Shown: positions 33,693-41,416 of the stretch, one piece after another
Layout: each line of letters starts with the position of its first letter
How positions within the stretch are numbered: the first letter of the stretch is position 1
Assembly: GCA_038243605.1 (NCBI GenBank)
Contig: JBBSQX010000001.1
Location: forward strand, 124,001 to 188,000
DNA from: Terrimesophilobacter sp038243605
Lineage (GTDB): Bacteria > Actinomycetota > Actinomycetes > Actinomycetales > Microbacteriaceae
DNA: 64,000 nucleotides
Reading direction: 5' to 3'
Position numbers and translations under genes: made by a program
The notes under the pieces: model-generated
The model's input: only the letters and a program-made list of their open reading frames with translations
Databases searched by the model: none
Told to the model about the DNA's origin: nothing

Positions 33693-35024
33693 GTGCCGGC
33701 GGACTATCCCTGGTGGGATTTCTTTCAGGGCATCGCCCTGCCACTTCAAATTCTCTTCTGGATTGTTCTCGCGATCGGGCTCTCTTCCGTATTCTCTGTC
33801 ACCGTTCTGGCCGTCAATGCTGCACGCCAGCGCCACAAGATAGCCAGCCTCCAGAACCGCCCCTCCGTGGAGTCTGACTACCTGTGGGTGTTCATGGTCG
33901 CCGCCCTCAATGAGGAGATTACGGTCGCGGATGCCGTCGGCCGACTCAGCGAGACGGAGGCAACCCACCGTGTCATTTTTGTCATCAATGACGGATCCGA
34001 TGACTCGACCGGCGACATTCTCGCCGCAATGGATGAGCCAAACCTGCACGTTTTGACACGGGTTCTTCCCCATGCCCGCAAGGGCAAAGCCGCCGCACTT
34101 AATGATGCGTATCGGTACTTGTTGAGCAGCGTGCTGGTTCAACCTCGCTACGAGCACTGGTCTCATGACCGCATCATCGTGGGTGTGATCGACGCGGATG
34201 GCCGTCTCGACCCCCACGCCCCAAAGGCTGTCGCTCGCCACTTTAGATCTCGTCGAATTGGTGGTGTGCAAACTCTCGTGCGCATCTACAACATTCGCGG
34301 GTACCTCACGTGGGCGCAGGATGTCGAGTTTTCGATGGTTGGCCGATTGGCTCAATCTGGTCGGTCATGGTGGGGCACCGCGAACATGGGGGGAAACGGG
34401 CAGTTCAACCGCCTCAGCGCATTGGGCGATGTAGCGGACGCGATCGGGCCATGGCGCAACCGGCTCACAGAAGACCAAGACTTGGGCGTGCGTTTGATTG
34501 AGAAGGGGTGGCGTTCTGTGCAGGAGAACACCGTCGCGATTAGTCAGCAGGGCCTGCATTCCCTTCGTCGCCTCTACCGACAGCGCACTCGTTGGGCTCA
34601 GGGTGGGTGGGAGTCAATTCGGCTGCTGCGGGGCGTGCGGGGGGCGCGCATGGGGTTTGCTGCATCGAGCGACTTCATTTATTACCTGCTCACACCGGTG
34701 TTTCAGTTGATCACGGGCGCCGGTTTTGTTGCCGCGATCGTGATCAACTTTTTTCGCGATGTTCCGTTCATCCCCGCGTCGTTTCCTGTGCTGCTGTTCT
34801 TTCTTTCGCTGGGATTTCTTCCCGGGTTCATCGCACTTCTCCACCGGGGTCGCGGCGTCGGTGGCACTCTGCTCGCGGTTTTGCTGTCGATTCCGTACCT
34901 GGTGTACTCGTGGCTTCTGTTCCCCGTGCTCGTTCGGAGTCTGTACCGACACCTCACCGGTTCGACGAGCTGGTCGAAGACCGCGCGCGAGCACTTGGAA
35001 CCGCAAACAGACGTCACCTCATGA
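33693..35024 (+). CDS. Membrane glycosyltransferase family 2, processive type
   Basis: A 443-residue membrane protein like hyaluronan, poly-GlcNAc or cellulose synthases. One N-terminal helix (LQILFWIVLAIGLSSVFSVTV) precedes the catalytic domain: VAALNEE, FVINDGSDDSTGDIL (first Asp), GVIDADGRLDPHAP (DxD type), the acceptor-site TEDQDLG, and the QRTRWAQGG (Q/RxxRW) motif that marks processive enzymes. Three to four helices follow (about residues 330-420). With wecB upstream and no other glycan genes between, the sugar donor is likely UDP-ManNAc or a derivative. The gene starts at GTG 33693, one base after wecB. Its TGA stop is in frame with the MATE gene downstream. Confidence 0.88.
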   Translation: MPADYPWWDFFQGIALPLQILFWIVLAIGLSSVFSVTVLAVNAARQRHKIASLQNRPSVESDYLWVFMVAALNEEITVADAVGRLSETEATHRVIFVINDGSDDSTGDILAAMDEPNLHVLTRVLPHARKGKAAALNDAYRYLLSSVLVQPRYEHWSHDRIIVGVIDADGRLDPHAPKAVARHFRSRRIGGVQTLVRIYNIRGYLTWAQDVEFSMVGRLAQSGRSWWGTANMGGNGQFNRLSALGDVADAIGPWRNRLTEDQDLGVRLIEKGWRSVQENTVAISQQGLHSLRRLYRQRTRWAQGGWESIRLLRGVRGARMGFAASSDFIYYLLTPVFQLITGAGFVAAIVINFFRDVPFIPASFPVLLFFLSLGFLPGFIALLHRGRGVGGTLLAVLLSIPYLVYSWLLFPVLVRSLYRHLTGSTSWSKTAREHLEPQTDVTS

Positions 35025-35075
35025 CGTAGTCTTTTCGGCATCAGAACCCTTGACCGCGACATCCTGCGCCTGGCA

Positions 35076-36350
35076 GTGCCAGCCCTCGGTGCCCTCATCG
35101 CCGAACCCCTGTTTTTACTCACGGATACCGCGATGGTGGGACACCTCGGCGAGGTGCCTCTCGCCGGGCTGAGCATCGGCAGCGCAATTCTGCAGACGGC
35201 AATCGGCCTTCTCGTTTTTCTCGCCTACGCAACGACCCCGGCGGTAGCCCGGCGGCTGGGTGCCGGAGATTCGGCGGGGGCAATCCGGGCCGGAATTGAC
35301 GGGCTCTGGTTGGCCATTGGGCTTGGCGCCCTGCTTGTCGTGCTCGGCGTGCCCGGTTCACGCCTCGTCGTCGAACTGTTTGGCGCCAATGTAGAGGTCA
35401 CGGCTGCCGCCGACACCTACCTCAGCATTTCAGTGTGGGGTCTGCCCGGCATGCTCATCGTCATCGCCGCAAACGGGCTTCTGCGCGGCATGCAAGACAC
35501 CCGCACTCCGCTCATCGTTGCGGTGGCGGGTTTCGCTGCTAACGCCGCACTCAACGCCGTGTTCATTTACGGTTTTGGGCTTGGCCTCGCCGGCTCCGCC
35601 ATTGGCACCGTGATTGCGCAGTGGGGAATGGCCGCCGTCTACGTCGTCATTGCCGTGCGCGAAGCTCGTTCGAAAGGCGTGATGCTCCGGCCGGGCCTTC
35701 GCGGTGTCGGCAGCGCGGCGGGGCTAGGAGGTTGGCTATTCCTGCGCACCGCCAGCCTGCGCATTGCGATGTTGGCCACCGTGTTCGTTGCGACCGACCT
35801 GGGTATCACCGAACTCGCAACCTTGCAGATAGCGATGACCGTCTTTTCCCTTCTCGCGTTCATCTTGGATGCCCTCGCCATTGCCGGCCAGGCTCTCGTC
35901 GGTCACGGATTGGGGGCGTCAGACCTTCATCGAGTGAAAGCCGTCACCAGACGACTCATCCAATTTGGGCTCGCGAGCGGAGTTGTGCTCGGGGTGTTGG
36001 TGGCGTTGGCTGCGCCGCTTGCCGGACCAATATTTACCAGTGACCAGAACGTTCGCAGTCTTCTCACCATGATTATGGCCGTGATGGCGTTCGGAATTCC
36101 GCTCGCCGGTTTTGTTTTCGTTCTGGATGGCGTGCTCATCGGTGCGGGTGACGCACGCTATTTGGCGCTGACCGGCCTGATAAACCTCGTTACCTACCTG
36201 CCACTACTCGTTCTCGTTGAGCTGCTGCGGCCGGAGCCGGGGCTCGTGTGGTTGTGGGTTGCGTTCGGCCTTGGCTACATGGGCGCCAGAGCGGTGACCC
36301 TCGGTCTTCGTGCTCGTGGCACGCGGTGGATGAGATTGTACGTAGAGTGA
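35076..36350 (+). CDS. MATE family efflux transporter, start uncertain
   Basis: A MATE (NorM/DinF-like) transporter of about 424 residues in this reading, with roughly 12 helices in two similar halves. Landmarks include PALGALIAEPLFLLTDTAMVGHLG in helix 1 and GLPGMLIVIAANGLLRGMQDTRTPL near the first repeat. It would export a cationic or lipid-like compound using a Na+ or H+ gradient. The conserved N-terminus appears to extend upstream (IRTLDRDILRLA, 35040-35075) in the same frame, but that stretch contains no ATG, GTG or TTG; the only stop before it is the TGA (35022-35024) of the glycosyltransferase. The first canonical start is the GTG at 35076. Confidence 0.8.
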   Translation: MPALGALIAEPLFLLTDTAMVGHLGEVPLAGLSIGSAILQTAIGLLVFLAYATTPAVARRLGAGDSAGAIRAGIDGLWLAIGLGALLVVLGVPGSRLVVELFGANVEVTAAADTYLSISVWGLPGMLIVIAANGLLRGMQDTRTPLIVAVAGFAANAALNAVFIYGFGLGLAGSAIGTVIAQWGMAAVYVVIAVREARSKGVMLRPGLRGVGSAAGLGGWLFLRTASLRIAMLATVFVATDLGITELATLQIAMTVFSLLAFILDALAIAGQALVGHGLGASDLHRVKAVTRRLIQFGLASGVVLGVLVALAAPLAGPIFTSDQNVRSLLTMIMAVMAFGIPLAGFVFVLDGVLIGAGDARYLALTGLINLVTYLPLLVLVELLRPEPGLVWLWVAFGLGYMGARAVTLGLRARGTRWMRLYVE

Positions 36351-36372
36351 CCGTTTCTGCTTACGCTTGATC

Positions 36373-37626
36373 GTGTTCGAATCCGCGTCAACCTCATCGG
36401 GCGTCCCCCACCAGGAGCTCGTGCGGTGGCGCAACGGAATTTTTGCAGTGTTCGCCATGTGCGGTATCGCCCTCGCGAGCTGGATGGCGCGCACCCCCGC
36501 GGTGAAGGACGCCCTCGACGCCACCACAGCGCAAATGGGTTTGCTCATTTTGGGTCTGGCCATCGGATCGATGATCGGTCTCACCATCTCGAGCCACGTC
36601 ATCGCCCGTTTTGGCACATCGACGGTGCTCATGTGGTGCCTCACCGGGATCCCTCTCGGGGTTGTTATCGCCGGGGTCGCCGTGAGCATCTTTGCAGCAT
36701 TCTGGCTCGCCTTCGTCGGGCTGTTTGTGTTCGGGGTGGCGCTGGGCACCTGCGATGTAACGATGAATCTTTCGGGAGCGGCCAACGAACGTCTTCTCGG
36801 GCGCACCGTGATGCCCGTCTTTCACGCGTTCTTCAGCTTCGGCACGATCATCGGCGCGGCCATTGGTGCTGCCGCTGAGTTTCTCAAGGTTTCCATCGCC
36901 GTGCAGTCGGTCATCGTCGGTTTGATCATCCTGAGTGTGGGTGTCTGGGGTGCACGCGCGACCCCGACAGAAACAGTCACGCCGCCCTCTCCGTCGATCT
37001 CGCCCTCTGGCCTTCCTGAGCCTGCTCCGCGAAAAGGATGGCGCGAGCGGATGTCGCTGTGGCGTGACCAGCGCACACTCCTCATCGGGGTCATCGTGCT
37101 CGGCATGGCCTTCGCGGAAGGTTCAGCAGAGGACTGGCTCTCGCTTGCCGCCGTAGAGGGTCACGATGTCGACAAGCCAACGGGGGCGATCGTTTTCGTC
37201 ATCTTCGTCACCGCGATGACGCTCGGTCGGCTCGCCGGGTCTCGCGTGCTCGATCGTTACGGACGAGTTCCCGTGCTGCGCGTATCCGCGGTGCTAGCGG
37301 CACTCGGTCTTCTCATTTTCATCACCGTACCCGTGCTGTGGATCGCGATTGTGGGAGTCGTGTTGTGGGGCCTTGGCTCAGCCCTCGGGTTCCCCACCGG
37401 AATGTCGGCGGCAGCGGATGACCCCCGCACCGCCGCCGCGCGCCTGAGCGTCGTTGCGACGATCGGTTACCTCGCGTTCCTCGTCGGGCCGCCCGTGATC
37501 GGGTTCCTCGGCGAACATTTCGGGCTTTTGCGTGCCCTGCTTCTCTCGTTGGTGCTCATCGCGTTCGCGGGCTTTGCCTCCGGCGCGGCCCGCGAACGCT
37601 CTCACTCTGAGCTAGACGGCTCTTAG
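36373..37626 (+). CDS. MFS transporter
   Basis: A membrane protein of about 417 residues with 12 helices, a second major facilitator in the window. It has FAMCGIALASWMARTPAVKDAL in helix 1 and a second-half motif GRLAGSRVLDRYGRVPVLR matching the MFS loop signature; between halves is a Pro/Ser-rich loop (SPSISPSGLPEP). The N-terminal part resembles the YbjJ-type inner-membrane MFS. The substrate is unknown. Start is uncertain: GTG 36373 (used) or TTG 36367, with no clear ribosome site. It ends four bases inside the convergent dodecin gene. Confidence 0.82.
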   Translation: MFESASTSSGVPHQELVRWRNGIFAVFAMCGIALASWMARTPAVKDALDATTAQMGLLILGLAIGSMIGLTISSHVIARFGTSTVLMWCLTGIPLGVVIAGVAVSIFAAFWLAFVGLFVFGVALGTCDVTMNLSGAANERLLGRTVMPVFHAFFSFGTIIGAAIGAAAEFLKVSIAVQSVIVGLIILSVGVWGARATPTETVTPPSPSISPSGLPEPAPRKGWRERMSLWRDQRTLLIGVIVLGMAFAEGSAEDWLSLAAVEGHDVDKPTGAIVFVIFVTAMTLGRLAGSRVLDRYGRVPVLRVSAVLAALGLLIFITVPVLWIAIVGVVLWGLGSALGFPTGMSAAADDPRTAAARLSVVATIGYLAFLVGPPVIGFLGEHFGLLRALLLSLVLIAFAGFASGAARERSHSELDGS

Positions 37627-37829
37627 TCGTCGAGCACGAAAGTCACTTCGAGCACAACGCGCCATATGGTGATCTTGCCGCCAGAAACTTCAACTTTCTG
37701 GTCCTTCACCCAGGCGCCAGAAACCCCACGAAGAGTTTTGTTCGCCCGCTCGATTCCGGCGGAGATCGCGTCTTCGAAAGACTTGTCTGAACTCACACTC
37801 AAGGTTGTTACACGTGCAACGGATGCCAT
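37623..37829 (-). CDS. Dodecin, flavin-storage protein
   Basis: A 68-residue protein of the dodecin family, a small alpha-beta protein that assembles into hollow dodecamers binding FMN, riboflavin or related cofactors. Family features are VARVTTLSVSSDKSFEDAI, the helix IERANKTLRGVSGAWV (the Trp stacks on flavin), and the strand pair KVEVSGGKITIWRVVLEVTFVLDD. The length is right. It overlaps the convergent MFS gene by four bases. The Trp of GVSGAWV is in the flavin-binding position, so ligand binding is expected. Confidence 0.92.
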   Translation of the reverse strand: MASVARVTTLSVSSDKSFEDAISAGIERANKTLRGVSGAWVKDQKVEVSGGKITIWRVVLEVTFVLDD

Positions 37830-37982
37830 GATTCCTCCTCATTGATCGATCTGGTGCTGAGATCCTACGCTCCGACCCTGAGGCCGGTCTGGGTCGCCAC
37901 TGTGGGCTTCTTCGGGCGACTTTCGTGCTCTGCTTCGTGCGCTGCTGCGCCGGCCCAGCTCCTCTGGGCTACCCTCGTACTC

Positions 37983-38084
37983 GTGCGTCTCGTCATTGCC
38001 CGTTGCTCCGCCGACTGCGCGGGGCGGCTCACTGTGTACCTGCCTCCGGTCACTGTTCAAAAAGTCGCGAGGTTAGACCTGTGA
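37983..38084 (+). pseudogene. Partial duplicate of the nucS 5' end (leader ORF)
   Basis: A 33-codon frame from GTG 37983 to TGA 38084. Its first 22 codons (VRLVIARCSADCAGRLTVYLP) match the start of nucS (MRLVIARCSVDYAGRLSAHLP) at about 79 percent of bases by eye. After that the copy diverges (PVTVQKVARLDL). Its TGA overlaps the GTG of the next gene (GTGA), exactly as that gene's TGA overlaps the nucS GTG. It therefore looks like a cut copy of nucS left when the FGE-fold gene arrived, possibly used as a coupling leader peptide. Confidence 0.65.
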
Positions 38085-38851
38085 TCGACTTCGCACTCCG
38101 CCAGGTACCAGACGGCGTAGTCGAACTGCACGACGCGCGACGCGATCGGCGATGGTCGGTCGAGATCGAACCGTTCGAGATCGCCGAGATCGCTGTGACG
38201 GAGCAGCACTATACGAGTGATTCGGGGCCCATGATTGGCGGGCAGCGACCCGCAACATCCGTGAGTTGGCTCGACGCTGTTCACTTCTGCAACGCCGCCT
38301 CGGAGCTTTCCGGATTCGCCCCCGTTTACAAATTCGAGGGAACGGATGTGGTGTGGCGCACTTCGGCATCTGGTTACCGCTTGCCCACGGAAGCCGAATG
38401 GGAGTATGCCTGCCGTGCAGGCACGGAAGGGCCACACTATGGTCCGCTGAGCGAGGTGGCCTGGACGTCGAAAGATGGTACCGAAGCCCCGCAGCAGGTC
38501 GGAAGGAAAACAGCAAACGGGTTCGGTCTCTACGACATGCTCGGCAACGTGTGGGAGTGGTGCTGGGACTACCTGGATCCCGCGCGATACGGTGACTACC
38601 GTGTATTTCGAGGTGGCGGCTTCGCCGATGACGCCTGGAACGTGCGAGCGTCCGTGCGGCGCGGCGGCGCGCCGGGCATGAACCATCCGGACCTTGGCTT
38701 TCGTCTCGCTCGTGGCGGCTTTGATCGACAGGATATTGTTCAGGGCTGGTCGTCTGCTGCGGATGCCGAAAGTAGCATGACTGGTGGCCCACTCCCGTCG
38801 GGATGGACTCCCCGAGGCATTGACCACAGATTAGGGAAGGTGGAGTCGTGA
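38081..38851 (+). CDS. SUMF1/EgtB/PvdO (FGE-sulfatase) fold protein
   Basis: A 256-residue protein with the formylglycine-generating-enzyme fold: VSWLDAVHFCNAASELSGF, YRLPTEAEWEYACRAG, NGFGLYDMLGNVWEWCWDYL and VFRGGGFADDAWNVRASVRRG. Typical FGE enzymes have two active Cys in the GGSFLC-x5-C-x-R region; here that region is RGGGFADDAWNVRASVRRG with no Cys, and no sulfatase is nearby, so it is unlikely to make formylglycine. Members of this fold also include EgtB and PvdO, non-haem iron enzymes, and proteins of unknown job. Its GTG at 38081 overlaps the stop of a nucS fragment and its stop overlaps nucS, so it is an insert between two copies of the nucS start. Confidence 0.85.
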   Translation: MIDFALRQVPDGVVELHDARRDRRWSVEIEPFEIAEIAVTEQHYTSDSGPMIGGQRPATSVSWLDAVHFCNAASELSGFAPVYKFEGTDVVWRTSASGYRLPTEAEWEYACRAGTEGPHYGPLSEVAWTSKDGTEAPQQVGRKTANGFGLYDMLGNVWEWCWDYLDPARYGDYRVFRGGGFADDAWNVRASVRRGGAPGMNHPDLGFRLARGGFDRQDIVQGWSSAADAESSMTGGPLPSGWTPRGIDHRLGKVES

Positions 38852-39543
38852 GGCTCGTTATTGCCCGCTGTTCCGTCGACTACGCGGGCCGTCTCAGTGC
38901 GCACCTGCCTCTCGCCACGCGCCTTCTCGTGCTCAAGAGTGACGGCAGCGTGCTCGTGCATTCCGACTCGCTCTCCTACAAACCTCTCAACTGGATGAGC
39001 CCGCCGTGCACCCTGGCCGTGCTTGTCCCTGAGCACGAACAGGTGGAGGCCGGCGTCATCGAGCTGTGGAAGGTCAACCAGACGAAGACCGCCGACCTGC
39101 TGGTCATCTCGATCCACGAGATTCTGCATGACAGCGCTCACGAACTCGGTATCGACCCCGGGCTACAGAAGGATGGCGCGGAAGCCGATCTGCAACGGCT
39201 GCTCGCCGAACAGATTGAACTACTCGGCGAGGGTTTTCACCTCGTGCGTAGGGAGTACATGACCGCCATCGGCCCAGTGGACATTCTGGCGACGGATGCC
39301 GATGGCCGCAGTGTTGCCGTCGAGATCAAGCGCCGAGGTGACATCGACGGCGTGGAGCAGCTCACCCGGTACCTCGAGCTGATGAACCGCGACCCCCTGC
39401 TCGCCCCGGTCAGCGGGGTGTTCGCCGCGCAGGAGATCAAACCGCAGGCGCGCACGTTGGCAACCGATCGCGGCATCCGGTGCCTCACCCTCGACTACGA
39501 CGCGATGCGCGGGCTCGACGACAGCCATCTGCGTTTGTTCTAA
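38848..39543 (+). CDS. nucS: Endonuclease NucS, mismatch-specific
   Basis: A 231-residue endonuclease of the NucS/EndoMS family that cleaves both strands at mismatches and gives non-canonical mismatch repair in actinobacteria, acting with the beta clamp. The N-terminal DNA-binding domain begins MRLVIARCSVDYAGRLSAHLP; the C-terminal nuclease domain holds VDILATDADGRSVAVEIKRRG (D...ExK) and the QLTRYLEL helix (QxxxY). The last residues, LRLF, match a clamp-binding motif. The GTG start at 38848 overlaps the TGA of the FGE-fold gene, so the protein is probably made by coupling to it. A partial second copy of its 5' end lies at 37983-38084. Confidence 0.95.
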   Translation: MRLVIARCSVDYAGRLSAHLPLATRLLVLKSDGSVLVHSDSLSYKPLNWMSPPCTLAVLVPEHEQVEAGVIELWKVNQTKTADLLVISIHEILHDSAHELGIDPGLQKDGAEADLQRLLAEQIELLGEGFHLVRREYMTAIGPVDILATDADGRSVAVEIKRRGDIDGVEQLTRYLELMNRDPLLAPVSGVFAAQEIKPQARTLATDRGIRCLTLDYDAMRGLDDSHLRLF

Positions 39544-39599
39544 ACACCCCACCAGCCTCACACCCTCCTGAACGATGAAATCCACGGGGATCTCATAGG

Positions 39600-40265
39600 G
39601 TGGAGAGTGTGAAATCTCCGTGGAGCTGCATCCTGTTCGATCTTGATGGCACGATTGCCGACTCTGCGCCCGGAATCACCGCCTCGCTTGGCTACATGTT
39701 CGAGAAGCTCGGTCGCCCTGTGCCATCTCAGGAAGACCTGCGTGCCTGGGTTGGCCCACCCATTCTCGACTCGTTCCGGGACCTCGCTGGCATGGATCAG
39801 GTCGAATCGGCTCAGGCTCTCGCGATCTACCGCCGGCACTATTTGGCTAACAGCGCGGGTCACGCAGAAATTTACCCCGGCCTTCCCGGCATCCTTCGTG
39901 CGATCCACGAGGCCGGAGTGCCCCTCGCGCTCGCCACCTCGAAGCCGGAATTCGCTGCCTCCCTCATTCTGGATCACGGCAACATCACCCAGTACTTTCG
40001 GGTGATCGCAGGGTCGTCGATCGACGAGATCCGAAGCGCGAAGCAGGATGTCATCGCCGAGGCACTGCTGCGTTTTGGCATGATCGAGGCCGACACGAGC
40101 AACCCGATCATGGTCGGGGATCGGTACTACGACATCGAGGGCGCCAAAGTGCACGGTGTACCGACCATCTTCGTGGAGTGGGGCTACGGTGTGGATGGCG
40201 AAGAAGCGGGTGCTCTCGACGTCGTTTCGACGAGCGCACAGCTGAAAGCACTGCTCTTCCCGTAA
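39600..40265 (+). CDS. HAD hydrolase, phosphoglycolate phosphatase-like
   Basis: A 221-residue HAD-superfamily phosphatase. Motif I is LFDLDGTIADSAPG (nucleophile Asp and acid/base Asp), motif II is in LALATSKPE, motif III is the Lys of SAKQDVIAEAL, and motif IV is MVGDRYYDIEGAK. A cap domain of helices lies between motifs I and II, as in Gph and PpaX types. Substrates in this group are small phosphates such as phosphoglycolate; not determinable here. GTG 39600 and GTG 39609 are both possible starts. It lies between nucS and the symporter gene, same strand, with 130 bases of repeats after it. Confidence 0.88.
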   Translation: MESVKSPWSCILFDLDGTIADSAPGITASLGYMFEKLGRPVPSQEDLRAWVGPPILDSFRDLAGMDQVESAQALAIYRRHYLANSAGHAEIYPGLPGILRAIHEAGVPLALATSKPEFAASLILDHGNITQYFRVIAGSSIDEIRSAKQDVIAEALLRFGMIEADTSNPIMVGDRYYDIEGAKVHGVPTIFVEWGYGVDGEEAGALDVVSTSAQLKALLFP

Positions 40266-40285
40266 ACAGAACCCACTTGGCACGT

Positions 40286-40347
40286 CGTCAGCACCTCGTC
40301 AGCACCTCGTCAGTACCTCGTCAGTACCTCGTCAGTACCTCGTCAGT
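40286..40347. repeat. Tandem 11-bp repeat, five full units
   Basis: Five complete copies of CGTCAGYACCT (40286-40340) are followed by a partial sixth. The first two have C and the next three T at position 7. The 11-base period is one turn of B-DNA. It lies in the 131-base gap between the HAD and symporter genes, about 50-110 bases before the ATG at 40397, so it could affect expression. No hairpin or T-run is obvious. Confidence 0.9.
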
Positions 40348-40396
40348 GTTACCCCGATTCGCCACAGCGAGACGCGATCGGCGCTAAGGTAACGCC

Positions 40397-41362
40397 ATGG
40401 GATCAGCGTTGACCACCATCGGATTGCCCGTCGCTCTCGGCATCATCATGTTCGGGCTCGGCCTCAGTCTCACCGTTCGCGATTTCGCGAGGGTGGGCAC
40501 GCATCCGAAGGCGGTGTTCATTGCGTTGGTCTGCCAACTCGTCGTGCTGCCCGCCGCCTGCTTTGGGCTCGTTCTCGCGTTCAACCTGCCCCCGGTGCTG
40601 GCGATCGGCATGATGCTGCTCTCCGCCTCGCCCGGCGGCACGACCGCAAATCTCTACAGTCACCTTTTTCGCGGGGATGTCGCCCTCAACATCAGTCTCA
40701 CCGCGCTCAACTCTGTCATCGCCGTGATCACTCTCCCGATCATCACCAACATCGCGATCGCGTACTTCGCCCCAGGAGATAAGACGCTCGGGTTGCAACT
40801 CGACAAGGTCATTGAAGTTTTCGCCATCGTGCTGCTTCCCGTCGTGCTGGGGATGCTCATTCGGCGCTGGAAACCAAGCTTCGCGGATGCCATGGATAAG
40901 CCAGTGCGCATCACCTCGGTGATCATCTTGGTCGTCGTCATCGCGGGCGCTGTGGCCAAGAACATTGACATTTTGATGGAAAACTTCGCGGGCCTCGCCG
41001 CGATCACCGTGATCTTCTGTCTCGTGAGCCTCTCGGTCGGCTACTGGGTTCCACAGTGGTTCGGTGTGCGCCGCGCGCAGGCTGTCGCGAGCGCGTTCGA
41101 GATTGGTGTGCACAACGCGACCCTCGCGATAGTGATCGCGCAGACCGCGCTCGGAAGCCTCGAGTACTCGCTGCCCGCCGCGGTGTACGGAGTACTCATG
41201 TTCTTTGTGGCGGCGGCGTTCGGTTTTGCGATACGCGGAAAGCTCATGAAACCTGATCTGGCGCCGGAAGAGACTGGACCTAATTCCACCACAGCAGACG
41301 CAGGCGCCACCGCAGACGCAGGCGGAGGCGCAAACACAGACCTGGGACAAAGCGACCGTTAG
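40397..41362 (+). CDS. Bile acid:sodium symporter family (BASS/SBF) transporter
   Basis: A 321-residue membrane protein with about nine or ten helices. It has the SBF pattern: LPVALGIIMFGLGLSLTVRDFARV in the first helices, then ASPGGTTANLYSHLFRGDVALNISLTALNSVIAVITLP (the conserved SPGGTxxNL segment) and later FEIGVHNATLAIVIAQ (E-x-G-x-x-N motif for sodium). It would take up a carboxylate or organic anion with Na+; bile acids are unlikely in nature here. The C-terminus is an Ala/Asp/Gly-rich tail that runs into a 16-base tandem repeat spanning the stop codon. Confidence 0.9.
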   Translation: MGSALTTIGLPVALGIIMFGLGLSLTVRDFARVGTHPKAVFIALVCQLVVLPAACFGLVLAFNLPPVLAIGMMLLSASPGGTTANLYSHLFRGDVALNISLTALNSVIAVITLPIITNIAIAYFAPGDKTLGLQLDKVIEVFAIVLLPVVLGMLIRRWKPSFADAMDKPVRITSVIILVVVIAGAVAKNIDILMENFAGLAAITVIFCLVSLSVGYWVPQWFGVRRAQAVASAFEIGVHNATLAIVIAQTALGSLEYSLPAAVYGVLMFFVAAAFGFAIRGKLMKPDLAPEETGPNSTTADAGATADAGGGANTDLGQSDR

Positions 41363-41394
41363 ACAAAGCGACCGTTAGATAAGGCGACCGTTAG
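41347..41394. repeat. Three 16-bp tandem repeats over the symporter stop codon
   Basis: Units 41347-41362, 41363-41378 and 41379-41394 share AAAGCGACCGTTAG, the third with two changes. Each unit contains CGTTAG, so the first unit supplies the symporter's stop codon and the others form a string of extra stops. It probably arose by slippage. Confidence 0.85.
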
Positions 41395-41416
41395 ATAGAG
41401 AGAAGCGTCGTGCCGG

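Noticed and set aside
37842..38084. An 80-residue protein starting upstream of the nucS fragment
   Set aside because: Only the last 33 codons show similarity to nucS; the start portion is low-complexity and has no ribosome site.
40286..40347. Possible CRISPR array
   Set aside because: The 11-base units are directly adjacent with no spacers and no cas genes are near.
40403..41350. A 315-codon frame antisense to the symporter gene
   Set aside because: Shadow of a membrane protein: reversed hydrophobic codons give a charged, His/Glu-rich product without homology.
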